Source: Agromyces allii (lineage in GTDB: Bacteria; Actinomycetota; Actinomycetes; Actinomycetales; Microbacteriaceae). Taken from it: a stretch of DNA of 64,000 nt. This document shows positions 55,582 through 64,000 of this stretch, piece after piece. Each line of letters starts with the position of its first letter. Position 1 is the stretch's first letter. The notes below the pieces were generated by a model. The model was given only the letters and a program-made list of their open reading frames with translations. It was not told the DNA's origin and searched no databases. The stretch covers positions 1 through 64,000 of the forward strand of contig NZ_WBIN01000009.1 of NCBI RefSeq assembly GCF_009749385.1, given 5' to 3'. A program made the translations under genes and the position numbers.

Positions 55582-56589
55582 ATGAGCAAGCGGATCCTCT
55601 TCATCGGCGGCAGCGGCGTGATCAGCTCGGCCTGCGTCGCCAGGGCGGTCGACCTCGGGCACGACGTGACCGTGCTGAATCGCGGGTCGTCCTCGACCCT
55701 GCGGCCGCTGCCTCCGACCGTGCGCACGATCACCGCCGACATCCGCGAGCCCGACTCGGTGCGCGCCGCCCTCGGCCGCGACACCGCGAACCCGCTGGAG
55801 TTCGACGTCGTGTGCGAGTTCCTCGCGTTCACCCCCGAGCACGTCCGCACCGACCTCGAGCTCTTCGAGGGTCGCGTCGGCCAGTACGTCTTCATCAGCA
55901 GCGCATCGGCCTACCAGACCCCGCCGTCGCGCCTGCCGGTGACCGAGTCGACGCCGCTCGTGAACTCCGAATGGCAGTACTCCCGCGACAAGATCGCGTG
56001 CGAGGACCTGCTCGTCGAGGCCGTGCGCGAGCGCGGGTTCCCGGCGACGATCGTGCGCCCGTCGCACACGTACGATCGCACGCTGCTGCCGACCATCGGC
56101 GGGTACACCGACATCGCCCGCATGCGCGCCGGCCGGCCGGTGCTCGTGCACGGCGACGGCACGAGCCTCTGGACCATCACCCACCACCGCGACTTCGCCG
56201 TCGCGTTCGCGGGCCTGCTCGGCAACCCGCTCGCGATCGGCGACGCGTTCCACATCACCGGCGACCACTCCCCCACGTGGAACCAGATCTACACCTGGCT
56301 CGCCGACGCGGCCGGGGTCTCCTCGCCCGACCTCGTGCACGTGGCATCCGAGACCATCGCCGCGCTCAACCCCGAGTGGGGCCCCGGCCTGCTCGGCGAC
56401 AAGGCGCACTCGATGGTGTTCGACAACTCGAAGGTGAAGGCCCTCGTTCCCGACTTCGCCACGACGATCACGTTCGACCGCGGCGCACAGGAGATCATCG
56501 AGTTCATCGACGCGACGCCCGAGCTGCAGCGCATCGACCCCGAAGCGGATGCCGCGTTCGACCGCATCGTCGCGAGCGCGTCGCGCTGA
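55582..56589 (+). CDS. NAD-dependent epimerase/dehydratase (extended SDR)
   Basis: 335 aa from the ATG at 55582. Rossmann motif RILFIGGSGVISSACVARA (GG.G..S), active-site region FISSASAYQTP with the Y..K as YSRDK at about 138, and conserved GDGTSLWTITHHRDFAVAF. Related to plant CSP41-like and UDP-sugar epimerase SDRs. Substrate unknown. Confidence 0.87.
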   Translation: MSKRILFIGGSGVISSACVARAVDLGHDVTVLNRGSSSTLRPLPPTVRTITADIREPDSVRAALGRDTANPLEFDVVCEFLAFTPEHVRTDLELFEGRVGQYVFISSASAYQTPPSRLPVTESTPLVNSEWQYSRDKIACEDLLVEAVRERGFPATIVRPSHTYDRTLLPTIGGYTDIARMRAGRPVLVHGDGTSLWTITHHRDFAVAFAGLLGNPLAIGDAFHITGDHSPTWNQIYTWLADAAGVSSPDLVHVASETIAALNPEWGPGLLGDKAHSMVFDNSKVKALVPDFATTITFDRGAQEIIEFIDATPELQRIDPEADAAFDRIVASASR

Positions 56590-56639
56590 CACACCGAACC
56601 CGCCGTCCGCGCGTGGGCGGCCCGCGATACTCTCTGGGT

Positions 56640-57371
56640 GTGCCCGACTCCCCCTTCGCGCTCTTCGATCTCACGCCAGACGGCGATCTGCGTGAGACGC
56701 GCGACCCCCGCGACGACCGCGGCTCGATCGCGCCGCGCGCGAAGCTGCCGCACGAGACCCGCGTCGTCGCCGACTCGACCGATCGGGTGGCCTGGCTCCG
56801 GGCCCGGTCGCAGGGCATCACCGCGACCGATGCCGCGAAGCTCGCGACCCGCACCTCGGTGAAGTCCGCCGCCTGGGAGAAGCTGCACGGCGCCCCGCGC
56901 AGCTTCGGCGGCAGCCGCTACACCGACCACGGCCGCGAGCGCGAGCCGGTCATCGCCGCGTGGGCCGACCGCGAGCACGGCATGCACCATTCGTCGTTGC
57001 TGTACCACGCGGCATCCGACCGCCGCCATCTGGCCACGCCCGACGGCCTGCGCGTGACCGACCGCGGCGTGCTCGAACTCTGCGAGATCAAGACGACCTC
57101 GAAGCCCTGGCGGGCCGTGCCGCGCAACTACCTTCGGCAGGTGTGGTGGCAGCAGTACGTGCTCGGAGCCGAGCGCACGCTCATCGTGTGGGAGCAGCAC
57201 GAGGACTTCGTGCCCGTCGGCGCCGAGCCCGAGTGCCGGTGGATCGACCGCGACGACGACCAGATCGCGATCCTCGTGCAGCTGGCCGACGAACTGCTGG
57301 AGGCGATCAGACCGAAGCAGGCACCCGCTCAGGAGGCGCGCGCCTACTACCGGCCGAGCGTGCTCGCATGA
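56640..57371 (+). CDS. YqaJ-family nuclease
   Basis: 243 aa from a GTG at 56640. RSQGITATDAAKLA is the YqaJ/lambda-exonuclease start; GREREPVIAAWADREHG supplies the first Glu; TPDGLRVTDRGVLELCEIKTTSKPW is the D..E.K catalytic core; LRQVWWQQYVLGAERTLIV follows. PD-(D/E)XK fold, double-strand-specific 5'-3' exonuclease in relatives. Here it stands alone without a phage context. Overlaps the next gene by 4 bp. Confidence 0.85.
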   Translation: MPDSPFALFDLTPDGDLRETRDPRDDRGSIAPRAKLPHETRVVADSTDRVAWLRARSQGITATDAAKLATRTSVKSAAWEKLHGAPRSFGGSRYTDHGREREPVIAAWADREHGMHHSSLLYHAASDRRHLATPDGLRVTDRGVLELCEIKTTSKPWRAVPRNYLRQVWWQQYVLGAERTLIVWEQHEDFVPVGAEPECRWIDRDDDQIAILVQLADELLEAIRPKQAPAQEARAYYRPSVLA

Positions 57372-58189
57372 CGGTCGTGCTGCTGCACGGACTCGGAGCC
57401 GATCGCCGGCAACCGCTGACCCTGCTCGAGCCGATGGTGCACGAGATCCTCGGCGCCGACGAACTCGTCATCGCGCCCGATGTGCGGGCTCACGGCGGGT
57501 TCCTCGAGGTCGGCACGGCGTCCGACTTCGCGATCGACCGGCTCGCGGCCGAGGTGGCCGAAGCGGTTCGGGTCGCGCTCGCGGCCGGCGCGGCCTCGGT
57601 CTCGTCCGGCACCGACGGCGGCGTGCGCATCGACCCCGAGAGCCCGATCACGATCATGGGCATCTCGATGGGTGCGGCGATCGCACTCCGCATCGCGCTC
57701 GACGGCCTGCTGCCCGTCGAACGCGCGGTGTTCATCCGCCCCTCCTTCGACGACACGCCCGTGCCCGAGAACCTCCGGCCGTTCCCCGTGATCGGCCAGG
57801 TGCTCGCCGACGCCGGCGCAACGGGCGCCGCCGAGTTCCAGGATCGCGAGGTCTACCACCGGGTCGCCGAGGTCTCTCCGCTCGGCGCTCGCGCGCTGCT
57901 CGCCCAGTTCACCGCTCCCGATGCCGCGCGCCGGGCCATGCGCCTCGTCGAGGTGCCGCGCAACCGGGCGTTCCGCGACGACGCCGAACTGGCCGAGCTC
58001 GAGCGCCGCGGCATCCGCTCGCTCGTGGTCGGCGCCCTGCGCGACCCCGTGCACCCCCTGTCGACGGCCGAGCGCTGGGCCGCCGGCGTCGCCGGACCCA
58101 TGCTGGTGCTGCCCGCGCGCGACGACGGACCCGCCGCCCAGTCGCATGTGCTCACCGAGCAGGTCGGGCGCTGGCTGCGCGACTTCTAG
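57368..58189 (+). CDS. alpha/beta hydrolase
   Basis: 273 aa. VVLLHGLGADRRQPLTLL carries the HG oxyanion motif, ITIMGISMGAAIAL the nucleophile elbow GISMG; the Asp is likely in LVVGALRDPVHPLS with the catalytic His in that stretch or near SHVLTEQ. The ATG overlaps the nuclease stop (ATGA). Substrate unknown. Confidence 0.85.
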   Translation: MTVVLLHGLGADRRQPLTLLEPMVHEILGADELVIAPDVRAHGGFLEVGTASDFAIDRLAAEVAEAVRVALAAGAASVSSGTDGGVRIDPESPITIMGISMGAAIALRIALDGLLPVERAVFIRPSFDDTPVPENLRPFPVIGQVLADAGATGAAEFQDREVYHRVAEVSPLGARALLAQFTAPDAARRAMRLVEVPRNRAFRDDAELAELERRGIRSLVVGALRDPVHPLSTAERWAAGVAGPMLVLPARDDGPAAQSHVLTEQVGRWLRDF

Positions 58190-58264
58190 GGCCCTGGCTC
58201 GCCTGCGGGTCGTCCGCGGCTCGTCCGCGGCTCGTCCGGCCACCTTCCCGGTTGCGGCCGGCAG

Positions 58265-58343
58265 GATTCGCCGAGTCGCCCGAAGAACGGCGCGACACGC
58301 CGCCCGCACTCGGCGTGTCGCCGAATCCGTCCGACGACTCGGC
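58265..58343. repeat. nested intergenic inverted repeats (REP-like copy 2)
   Basis: Outer arms GATTCG/CGAATC and GCCGAGTCG/CGACTCGGC, inner arms CGACACGCCG/CGGCGTGTCG. The core CGCCGCCCGCAC..GGCGTG is shared with 13570-13600. Confidence 0.45.
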
Positions 58344-58366
58344 ACCGGGCGCGCGAGGATGGTCGC

Positions 58367-59341
58367 ATGACCGACACGATGCGCGCCCTGGTGATCGACC
58401 GCACGGGTGACGCCGACGAGCTGCACGTCGCCGACGTCGACCGGCCGATCCGCATCGGCGACGAGGTGCTCGTGCGCGTCATCGCCGCGGGCGTGAACCC
58501 GATCGACGCGAAGACCCGCGCCGGCCGCGGCACGTCGGCCGCGATCACCGGCTACCCGGCCGTGCTCGGCAACGACTTCGCGGGCGTCGTCGAGCACGTG
58601 CCCTACGCCTCGCACCCGCTGCACGTCGGCGACCGCGTCTACGGCAGCGCCCGCCCGCCGCGCACGCCCGGCAGCTTCGCCGAGTTCGTCACGGTCTCGT
58701 CGATGAGCGTCGCCCCCATGCCCGCCTCGCTCGGCTTCGTCGAGGCGGCGGCCCTGCCGATCGCGGCGCTCACCGCGTGGGGCGCGATCGTCGACGTCGC
58801 CCGCGTGCACGACGGGCAGCGCGTGCTCGTGCACGCCGGCGCCGGCGGCGTCGGCCACCTCGCCGTGCAGCTCGCCGCCTACTTCGGTGCGCATGTCACG
58901 GCCACCTGCGGACCCGACAACGTCGAGTTCGTGCGCGGCCTCGGCGCCGAGCACGTCATCGACTACCGCGCCGAGCGCTTCGAAGAGGTCGCCGGCGAGC
59001 AGGACGTCGTCATCGACCTCATCGGCAACGTGAAGGACGACACGGGCACCCGCTCGCTCGACGCGATCCGCCACGGCGGGCTCATCGTCAACGTGCCCAC
59101 CGGGTCCTGGCCGACCATGGCCGACGAGGCGGCCGCCCGCGGCATCCGCGCCACCGGATACTCGTGCTCCCCCGACGCCCGCACCCTCGCCGTGCTCACC
59201 CGGCTCGTCGACGACGGCGCCCTGCGCGTGCACGTCGACCGCGAACTGCCGCTCGCCGACGGCGCCGAGGCGCACCGCCTCGTCGAGGGCGGGCACGTGC
59301 GCGGCAAGGTCGTGCTGCGCGTCGCACCCGACCCCGAGTAG
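58367..59341 (+). CDS. NADP-dependent quinone-oxidoreductase-like enzyme (MDR family)
   Basis: 324 aa. Zinc-free medium-chain reductase: RVIAAGVNPIDAKTRAG, YPAVLGNDFAGVVE, and the cofactor motif VHAGAGGVGHLAVQLAAYFGA (GAGGVG). The structural zinc cysteines of alcohol dehydrogenases are absent. DVVIDLIGN and GKVVLRV complete the family pattern. Substrate unknown. Confidence 0.9.
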   Translation: MTDTMRALVIDRTGDADELHVADVDRPIRIGDEVLVRVIAAGVNPIDAKTRAGRGTSAAITGYPAVLGNDFAGVVEHVPYASHPLHVGDRVYGSARPPRTPGSFAEFVTVSSMSVAPMPASLGFVEAAALPIAALTAWGAIVDVARVHDGQRVLVHAGAGGVGHLAVQLAAYFGAHVTATCGPDNVEFVRGLGAEHVIDYRAERFEEVAGEQDVVIDLIGNVKDDTGTRSLDAIRHGGLIVNVPTGSWPTMADEAAARGIRATGYSCSPDARTLAVLTRLVDDGALRVHVDRELPLADGAEAHRLVEGGHVRGKVVLRVAPDPE

Positions 59342-59358
59342 GGCTCGGTTCGAGCGAG

Positions 59359-59376
59359 CGGATGCCGCGGCATCCG
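59359..59376. repeat. perfect 18-bp palindrome made of two GGATGCCGC words
   Basis: CGGATGCCGCGGCATCCG. It joins the over-represented word to its own complement in the interval after the oxidoreductase gene; may also act as a terminator. Confidence 0.7.
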
Positions 59377-59461
59377 CAGTTCGTCGGTACTGAGTTCGCG
59401 CGGCGACCATGACGCCGATCCCGGCGGTGTCGGTGTCGGTGGCGCTGCGTATGCTCGCGTC

Positions 59462-59845
59462 GTGGCCACCCTCGACGACCTTCGGCGCACGGCCTCGGCG
59501 CTGCCCGGCAATGAAGAGCGCGCGACCACGGGCGGTGCCGCCTGGTTCGTGCGCAACAAGCTGTACGCCTGGGAGTGCCACCCGTGGCCGAGCATCCCCG
59601 ACGACGTGCGGGCGATCGTCGCGGCCGAGCTCGTCGTCGGAGTCAAGGTCGCCGACCCGGTCGACGCGCTCGCGCTCGTGCAGATGGCGCCCGACGTGTT
59701 CCTGCGCACGACGACCCCGTGGGGCGAGCCGAAGATCGCGTTCCGCATGGCCGACGTCGAACTCGACCACCTCGCCGAACTCGTGACCGAGGCCTGGCGC
59801 GTGCAGGCGCCGAAGTACCTGCGGCGCGAGTTCGACGAGCGTTAG
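59462..59845 (+). CDS. MmcQ/YjbR-family protein
   Basis: 127 aa. LDDLRRTASALPGNEERATTGGAAWFVRNKLYAWE and the end DHLAELVTEAWRVQAPKYLRREFDE match the MmcQ/YjbR cyclic DNA-binding-like fold. GTG start. Function in the family not settled. Confidence 0.88.
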   Translation: MATLDDLRRTASALPGNEERATTGGAAWFVRNKLYAWECHPWPSIPDDVRAIVAAELVVGVKVADPVDALALVQMAPDVFLRTTTPWGEPKIAFRMADVELDHLAELVTEAWRVQAPKYLRREFDER

Positions 59846-59854
59846 CATCGCCGC

Positions 59855-60259
59855 ATGCCCACGCGATTCGAAACCGTCGACGAGTTCCTCGCCGCCCAGT
59901 CGCCCGAGCGGCGGGCCGAGGTCGACGCGCTGCGGGCGCTCGTGCGCGAGGCCGAGCCCGGGCTCGTCGAGATCGTGAAATGGAATTCGCCGAGTTACAC
60001 GCTCGACGGCGTCGATCGGCTGACGATCAATGCCGCGGGCAGGGGCCCGGTTCGGCTGATCCTCCACTTCGGCACCAAACGCGGGGAGCAGAAGGGCGCG
60101 ACGCCGACCTTCGCGGGCGACCCAGATGGGCTGCTCACCTGGCACTCTGACATCCGGGCCAGCCTCACGCTGCCGCCCGCCGACGAACCCGTCGACCGGC
60201 GCGATGCGGTCGTCGCGGTCATCCAGGCCTGGTTGGCGGACAGCGGATCGAACCGATGA
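59855..60259 (+). CDS. DUF1801-family protein
   Basis: 134 aa. FETVDEFLAAQSPERRAEVDALRALVREAEPGLVEIVKWNSPSYTLDG is the DUF1801 (YdhG-like) block, with the conserved E..KWN.P.Y. The second conserved part is TWHSDIRASLTLP. 9 nt after the MmcQ gene. Function unknown. Confidence 0.88.
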   Translation: MPTRFETVDEFLAAQSPERRAEVDALRALVREAEPGLVEIVKWNSPSYTLDGVDRLTINAAGRGPVRLILHFGTKRGEQKGATPTFAGDPDGLLTWHSDIRASLTLPPADEPVDRRDAVVAVIQAWLADSGSNR

Positions 60260-60278
60260 ACGACGAGGAGTCAGCACG

Positions 60279-60620
60279 ATGACGAAGTACCTGATCTCGT
60301 TCCCGAGCAGTGCCATGGTCGTCTCCGCCGACGAGCTGCCGGCAGTGGCGGATGCCGCGCACGCCGTCGTGCAGGAGGCGAAGGACGCCGGCGTCTGGGT
60401 GTTCGGCGGCGGCATCGACGAGAGCGTCGCAGCCGTCATGGTCGACGGCGGTGGATCGGTCGCCGAGGGCACGTACCCGCAGACCAGCCGGTTCGACGGC
60501 GGCTTCACCGTGCTGGAGCTCCCCACCCGCGAGGCCGCCCTCGAGTGGGCAGCCAGGATCGCGACCGCCTGCCGCTGCGCGCAGGAGGTGCGGGAGTTCA
60601 TGTACGACCCCGAGAGCTGA
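60279..60620 (+). CDS. YCII-related protein
   Basis: 113 aa from the ATG at 60279, GAGGAG upstream. MTKYLISFPSSAMVV, AGVWVFGGGIDESVAAV and FTVLELPTREAALEWAARIA follow the YCII/DGPF fold, a dimeric alpha+beta barrel. Function unknown; relatives are often near ECF sigma factors, but none is here. Confidence 0.87.
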   Translation: MTKYLISFPSSAMVVSADELPAVADAAHAVVQEAKDAGVWVFGGGIDESVAAVMVDGGGSVAEGTYPQTSRFDGGFTVLELPTREAALEWAARIATACRCAQEVREFMYDPES

Positions 60621-60663
60621 GCGCCGACCGACTCGCGCGCGTGGCCGCGATAGCGTTGCGCCC

Positions 60664-60891
60664 ATGAACATCGACCCTGCGGGCACCGGCATGATCACGG
60701 CGCTGTGGCTGACCGTGGCGATCCTGGCGGGCGGCTACGCGCGCACGCGCAACCGGTCGGCCTGGACCTGGTTCCTGCTCACCGCGTTCCTGGGCCCGAT
60801 CGCCGCGTACCTGCTCGTGGTGTGGCCGCCGCGCGAGCCCGTCTCGACGCCCGCATCGCAGGAGCGGGTCTCGCAGGCGGACGCCCCGTGA
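60664..60891 (+). CDS. small two-helix membrane protein
   Basis: 75 aa. Helices at residues about 9-26 (GMITALWLTVAILAGGYA) and 34-53 (AWTWFLLTAFLGPIAAYLLV), then a polar tail. The WTWFLL...GP.A..L pattern is common in short actinobacterial membrane proteins. Function unknown. Confidence 0.7.
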   Translation: MNIDPAGTGMITALWLTVAILAGGYARTRNRSAWTWFLLTAFLGPIAAYLLVVWPPREPVSTPASQERVSQADAP

Positions 60892-60946
60892 GGTCCGCCG
60901 GCAGCGGGCCACGAACCGTCTCGACGCAAGATCGGAAGGTTCCCGC

Positions 60947-61492
60947 ATGAAGGCCTCCGACGCCGATCGCGATGGAACCCTCGAGGGGGCGATTCACCGC
61001 TGGGAGATGCCCTTCTGGTGGCGACCGTTCATGATCGGCATCCTCGTGCTCTTGCTCGTGTTCGGCGCGCTGGTCGCACCACGCGTCGTCAGCGAGGGCT
61101 GGCAGGCCATGGTGTTCATGACGGTGTGGTTCGCGGCCCTCGCTTGGAACCTGTACTGGTGGTTGTTCCGAATCCCGTACCGGCTCGAAGTCCGTGGCGA
61201 GACCTTGTACTGGCGGGCCCCGTTCGCCCGCGGCGACCTCCCGGTGCCGTCGATCATCGACGTGGGACCGTTCCTGGGGCTCTCGTACCAGATTACGGTC
61301 ATTCGTGCCGTCGGGCATCGAAGCGTTCCCCTCTTCGCCTGCGGCGACCTCTCGTGGTTGTTCGCCCGACTGAGCGCGATCAACAGCGCCGTTCCCGCGA
61401 GGGTCCCGGGGTTCGCCGGAGCCTACGACCGACTGAGCGGTCGCATGATGACGCCCCGCCAGCGCCGGCTCAGCCGAGGTGCCCGGAGGTAG
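60947..61492 (+). CDS. membrane protein with PH-like cytoplasmic domain, unknown
   Basis: 181 aa. Two helices (WRPFMIGILVLLLVFGALV and WQAMVFMTVWFAALAWNLYW) followed by RIPYRLEVRGETLYWRAPFARGDLPV, a bPH-like start, and a basic C-terminus. Function unknown. Confidence 0.65.
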   Translation: MKASDADRDGTLEGAIHRWEMPFWWRPFMIGILVLLLVFGALVAPRVVSEGWQAMVFMTVWFAALAWNLYWWLFRIPYRLEVRGETLYWRAPFARGDLPVPSIIDVGPFLGLSYQITVIRAVGHRSVPLFACGDLSWLFARLSAINSAVPARVPGFAGAYDRLSGRMMTPRQRRLSRGARR

Positions 61493-61517
61493 CCCTCAGC
61501 CCGCTCCGGCCGACGCG

Positions 61518-62477
61518 TCAGCCCGAGCGCGACTCGAGGAGCGCCGAGCCGAGCTCGCTGCGCAGGTAGAGCACGCTGCGGCCGTAGCGGGTGCTGACGA
61601 GCAGGCCGGCGTCGCGGAGCACGCGCAGGTGCTGGTTCACGGCCGATGCGGTGACGCCGAAGCGCACGCCGAGCTCGGTGGAGGAGGCGGGGTCGCCGAG
61701 GGCGGCGAGCAGGCTCGCGCGCGTCTCGCCGAGCACGGCGGCGACCGCAGCGGGGTTCGCGACGGGTTCGGCCTCCCAGAGGGCGCCCTGGCCGCGGGCC
61801 GAGTAGAGGATCATCGGCGGACCGTCGCCGATCGGCGCCGAGGCGCGACGCGTGAACATCGTGGGCATGAGGGTGAGGCCGTTGCCGTCGATGGCGAGCG
61901 TGCGGTCGTTCGGGTCGGCGAGCCGCACCGAGACCACGCCGTGGTCGTAGGCGATGCGCGGCGAGAGCCCGTTGAGCATGCTGGCCACCCCGGCCTGGGC
62001 GATCTGGCGTCCGCGGTAGACCACATCGGCCTCGAGCACGGCGCGCATGCGCGGCCAGTACGGCTCGAAGCAGGTCTCCCAGAGCTGCCTGAGCGCACGG
62101 ATGATGCGGCGGAGCGCCTGACTCGTCGACCCGCCGAACACTTCGGGCACGTGCCCGTGCACGGCGACGAGGTCGCTGCGGAACACGTCGGCCGGGGTCG
62201 CGGCGAGCGCGCGGAACTCGTCTTCGAGCCGAGTGAGCGGCGACGCGGGCCGGGGGTTCAGGAAGTCGGGCGTCCACATGCGCTCGTCGATGAGGGCGCC
62301 GAGCACGCGCATGTCGAGGCGTTCGCGCGCCTCTTCGGTGCGCCGCAGCCAGCCGAGCTGGAGCGGGAACCTCGCGGGCTCCCGGATGGCCCGCAACGAC
62401 AGGCCGAGTTCGCACAGCGGCGAGAGGGCGAAGCGCACGGCTCCGACGTCGTCTTCGTTCAGCACGTAGCGCAACAT
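61518..62477 (-). CDS. DUF5937/ArsR-type transcriptional regulator
   Basis: 319 aa. The N-terminal DUF5937 region (MLRYVLNEDDVGAVRFALSPLCEL onward, about 1-220) is a putative sensor; the C-terminal HTH_20/ArsR domain is ETRASLLAALGDPASSTELGVRFGVTASAVNQHLRVLRDAGLLVSTRYGRSVLYLRSELG. Its ATG lies inside a 19-bp palindrome, so the message may be leaderless and self-repressed. Divergent from the MFS gene at the right edge, its probable target. Confidence 0.9.
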   Translation of the reverse strand: MLRYVLNEDDVGAVRFALSPLCELGLSLRAIREPARFPLQLGWLRRTEEARERLDMRVLGALIDERMWTPDFLNPRPASPLTRLEDEFRALAATPADVFRSDLVAVHGHVPEVFGGSTSQALRRIIRALRQLWETCFEPYWPRMRAVLEADVVYRGRQIAQAGVASMLNGLSPRIAYDHGVVSVRLADPNDRTLAIDGNGLTLMPTMFTRRASAPIGDGPPMILYSARGQGALWEAEPVANPAAVAAVLGETRASLLAALGDPASSTELGVRFGVTASAVNQHLRVLRDAGLLVSTRYGRSVLYLRSELGSALLESRSG

Positions 62478-62494
62478 GTAGCACTACGCTACAT
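62476..62494. promoter_or_regulatory. 19-bp palindromic operator between ArsR and MFS genes
   Basis: ATGTAGCACTACGCTACAT: 7-bp arms ATGTAGC/GCTACAT around ACTAC. It covers the ArsR start codon and lies 40 bp before the MFS GTG. Confidence 0.7.
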
Positions 62495-62533
62495 CGGTTT
62501 CGCCCGGCCGACCGCCTCAGCAGGATCGTCACT

Positions 62534-64000
62534 GTGAGCCCTACCTCGAGTCCCGACACCTCCTCGTTGCCCGTCATCGAACCCGATCTCGAGGCCGCCG
62601 CCACGAGCATCGATGAAGCGGATGCCGCGGCGCAGGCCGAGGGCGACCCCGGCACCCCGGGTACCGGCAAGCCGGGGTTGGCGGCCCGCATCGCGGCATC
62701 CGTCTCGAACCCGGTGCTGCGGATCCTCGTGACCGCGACCCTCATCAGCCGTGTCGGGCGCGGCATCTTCATCACCATCACGGTGCTCTACTTCACGCTC
62801 ATCGTCGGGCTGCCCGCGCACGAGATCGCGATCGTGCTGGGCGCGGCGAGCGCGGCGGGCATCGTCGCCTCGCTCGCGGGCGGCTGGCTCGCCGACCGCA
62901 TGAGCGCGCGCCGCGTGCTGCTCGTGTTCACGACGCTCGAGGGCCTCGGCCTGCTCTGCTACGCGGCGACCGGCGACTTCGTGTCGGCCCTCGTCGTCGC
63001 GGTCATCGTCGGGGCGTTCGGGCAGGGTGCGAACTCCACGCGCATGGCGATCCTCGCGCGGGCATTCGAGGCCGAGCAGCGCGTGCAGGCCAGGGCGGTG
63101 CTGCGCACGGTCACGAACGTGTCGATCGCCGTCGGCTCGGGGCTCGGCGCGCTCGCCCTCGCGATCGGCACGGCCGAGGCCTACCGGATCCTGCTCGTCG
63201 CCGCCGGCGCGCTCTACCTGCTCGCCCTCGTGCGGCTCGTGAAGCTGCCCGCGAGCGTCGACGCGCCGCGCGCGATTCCGCCGGTGACGGGCGCGGTCGG
63301 TGCGGTCGATGCGGTCGGCGCCGTCGCGGCCGTGGACGGCACCGTCGACGACGACGTGCCCGAGCCCGGTGGGGCGGATGCCGCGGAGGGCCGCGATCCG
63401 CATGACGCCCCGCCCGCGGCATCCGCTCGCCCGACGCCCCCGCCGAAGCGTCGAAGCCGCTTCGCGCACTCGCCGTGGCGCGACCCCCGCTACCTCGCCC
63501 TCACGGGACTCAGCGCGATCTTCGGCATGCAGTTCGGCGTCGCCGAGATCGGCGTGCCGCTGTGGATCGCGCACGAGACCGATGCATCGGCCGTGCTCGT
63601 GTCGGCCGTGCTCATCATCAACACGGCGATCGTGGTGCTGTTCCAGGTGCCGCTCTCGCGGGGCACGCACGACCTGCGCCGTGCCGGACGCGTCTCGGCC
63701 GTCGCCGCGTGGCTCATGGCGGCGACCTGCCTCGTCTACGCCGCGGCCGCCGGACTGCCCGTGTGGTTCTCGGTCGTGTTCATCGTGCTCGCCTCGATCA
63801 CGCACGCGTTCGCCGAGGTGCTCTCGCAGGCCGGCGGCTGGGGCCTCAGCTTCGAGCTCGCCGACCCGGTGCAGGCGGGCACCTACCAGGGCGTCTACTC
63901 GATGGGCTACTCGATCGGCGCGACGCTCGCGCCCGCGGTCGTCACCGCCACGGCGATCAGCATGGGCCTGGCGGGCTGGGCGATCCTCGCGGTGGTGTTC
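62534..64000 (+). CDS. MFS transporter (partial, runs off right edge)
   Basis: 489 codons from the GTG at 62534 to the window end without a stop. An acidic N-terminal tail of about 55 residues, then helices starting NPVLRILVTATLISRVGRGIFITITVLYFTLIVGLP. Motif A is GGWLADRMSARRVLL after helix 2. A roughly 70-residue Ala/Asp/Pro-rich cytoplasmic loop separates the two halves, then WRDPRYLALTGLSAIFGMQFGVAEIGVPLW. Drug-efflux-type MFS of the class often paired with ArsR/DUF5937 regulators. Substrate unknown. Confidence 0.88.
   Translation, partial: MSPTSSPDTSSLPVIEPDLEAAATSIDEADAAAQAEGDPGTPGTGKPGLAARIAASVSNPVLRILVTATLISRVGRGIFITITVLYFTLIVGLPAHEIAIVLGAASAAGIVASLAGGWLADRMSARRVLLVFTTLEGLGLLCYAATGDFVSALVVAVIVGAFGQGANSTRMAILARAFEAEQRVQARAVLRTVTNVSIAVGSGLGALALAIGTAEAYRILLVAAGALYLLALVRLVKLPASVDAPRAIPPVTGAVGAVDAVGAVAAVDGTVDDDVPEPGGADAAEGRDPHDAPPAASARPTPPPKRRSRFAHSPWRDPRYLALTGLSAIFGMQFGVAEIGVPLWIAHETDASAVLVSAVLIINTAIVVLFQVPLSRGTHDLRRAGRVSAVAAWLMAATCLVYAAAAGLPVWFSVVFIVLASITHAFAEVLSQAGGWGLSFELADPVQAGTYQGVYSMGYSIGATLAPAVVTATAISMGLAGWAILAVVF

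Overview
The window comes from a high-GC actinobacterium, most likely a member of Microbacteriaceae (an Agromyces-like genus would fit, but genus is inference). The evidence is codon use dominated by G/C in third positions, class Ib ribonucleotide reductase as a compact nrdHIEF operon, actinobacterial families throughout (DUF5937/ArsR, SIP, PG-binding/ABC/FtsX trios), and more than 40 copies of a GGATGCCGC nonamer. I see no tRNA, rRNA or CRISPR.

Left arm (1-7.6 kb) looks like an accessory region. It is less GC-rich, nearly free of the GGATGCCGC nonamer and rich in small unknown genes. It opens with the 3' end of an IS3-type transposase inserted into a small secreted-protein gene. A peptidoglycan-binding adaptor, ABC ATPase and FtsX-type permease operon follows, then a sigma-factor fragment, then a leftward run of five small genes, some resembling orphan immunity proteins of polymorphic toxin systems. 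An XRE-type regulator with a four-copy GGATCAAC repeat array upstream sits at the border with the core.

7.7-18 kb: nrdH-nrdI-nrdE-nrdF (leftward) with tandem NrdR boxes and DnaA-box-like sites upstream; an acyltransferase-3 membrane enzyme; a NarL-type two-component pair; a HhH-GPD DNA repair protein; a VOC protein; and a DinB/MDMPI-like protein.

18-41 kb is metabolic and transport-heavy. A leader ORF, araD, sugar-binding lipoprotein, ATPase and permease operon is controlled by a divergent LacI regulator with five candidate operators. A 20-copy octanucleotide array lies next to an MFS gene. Then come an aldo/keto reductase, an amino-acid permease plus cyclase operon, cystathionine beta-synthase and cystathionine gamma-synthase behind a poly-cysteine leader ORF, a sugar MFS porter, an ABC exporter, and an alpha-glucoside-type ABC importer with its own LacI regulator.

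41-49 kb: a MarR/MFS pair with a 19-bp palindromic operator, rplJ-rplL with an L10 leader and hairpin, a second MFS/MarR pair, a REP-like inverted repeat, and an OmpR-type two-component system.

49-64 kb, mostly rightward: an FtsX permease/ATPase pair divergent from the two-component system, an amidase-domain protein, RidA, an iron-regulated SIP-domain protein, a membrane-bound molybdopterin oxidoreductase, an NAD-dependent epimerase, a YqaJ-type nuclease, an alpha/beta hydrolase, a quinone-oxidoreductase-like enzyme, several small conserved proteins, and an ArsR/MFS divergent pair that runs off the right edge.

The most notable signals are the leaderless poly-cysteine attenuator ORF in front of cystathionine beta-synthase, the strongly over-represented GGATGCCGC word, the repeat-array promoter beside the XRE gene, and the possible orphan-immunity cluster.
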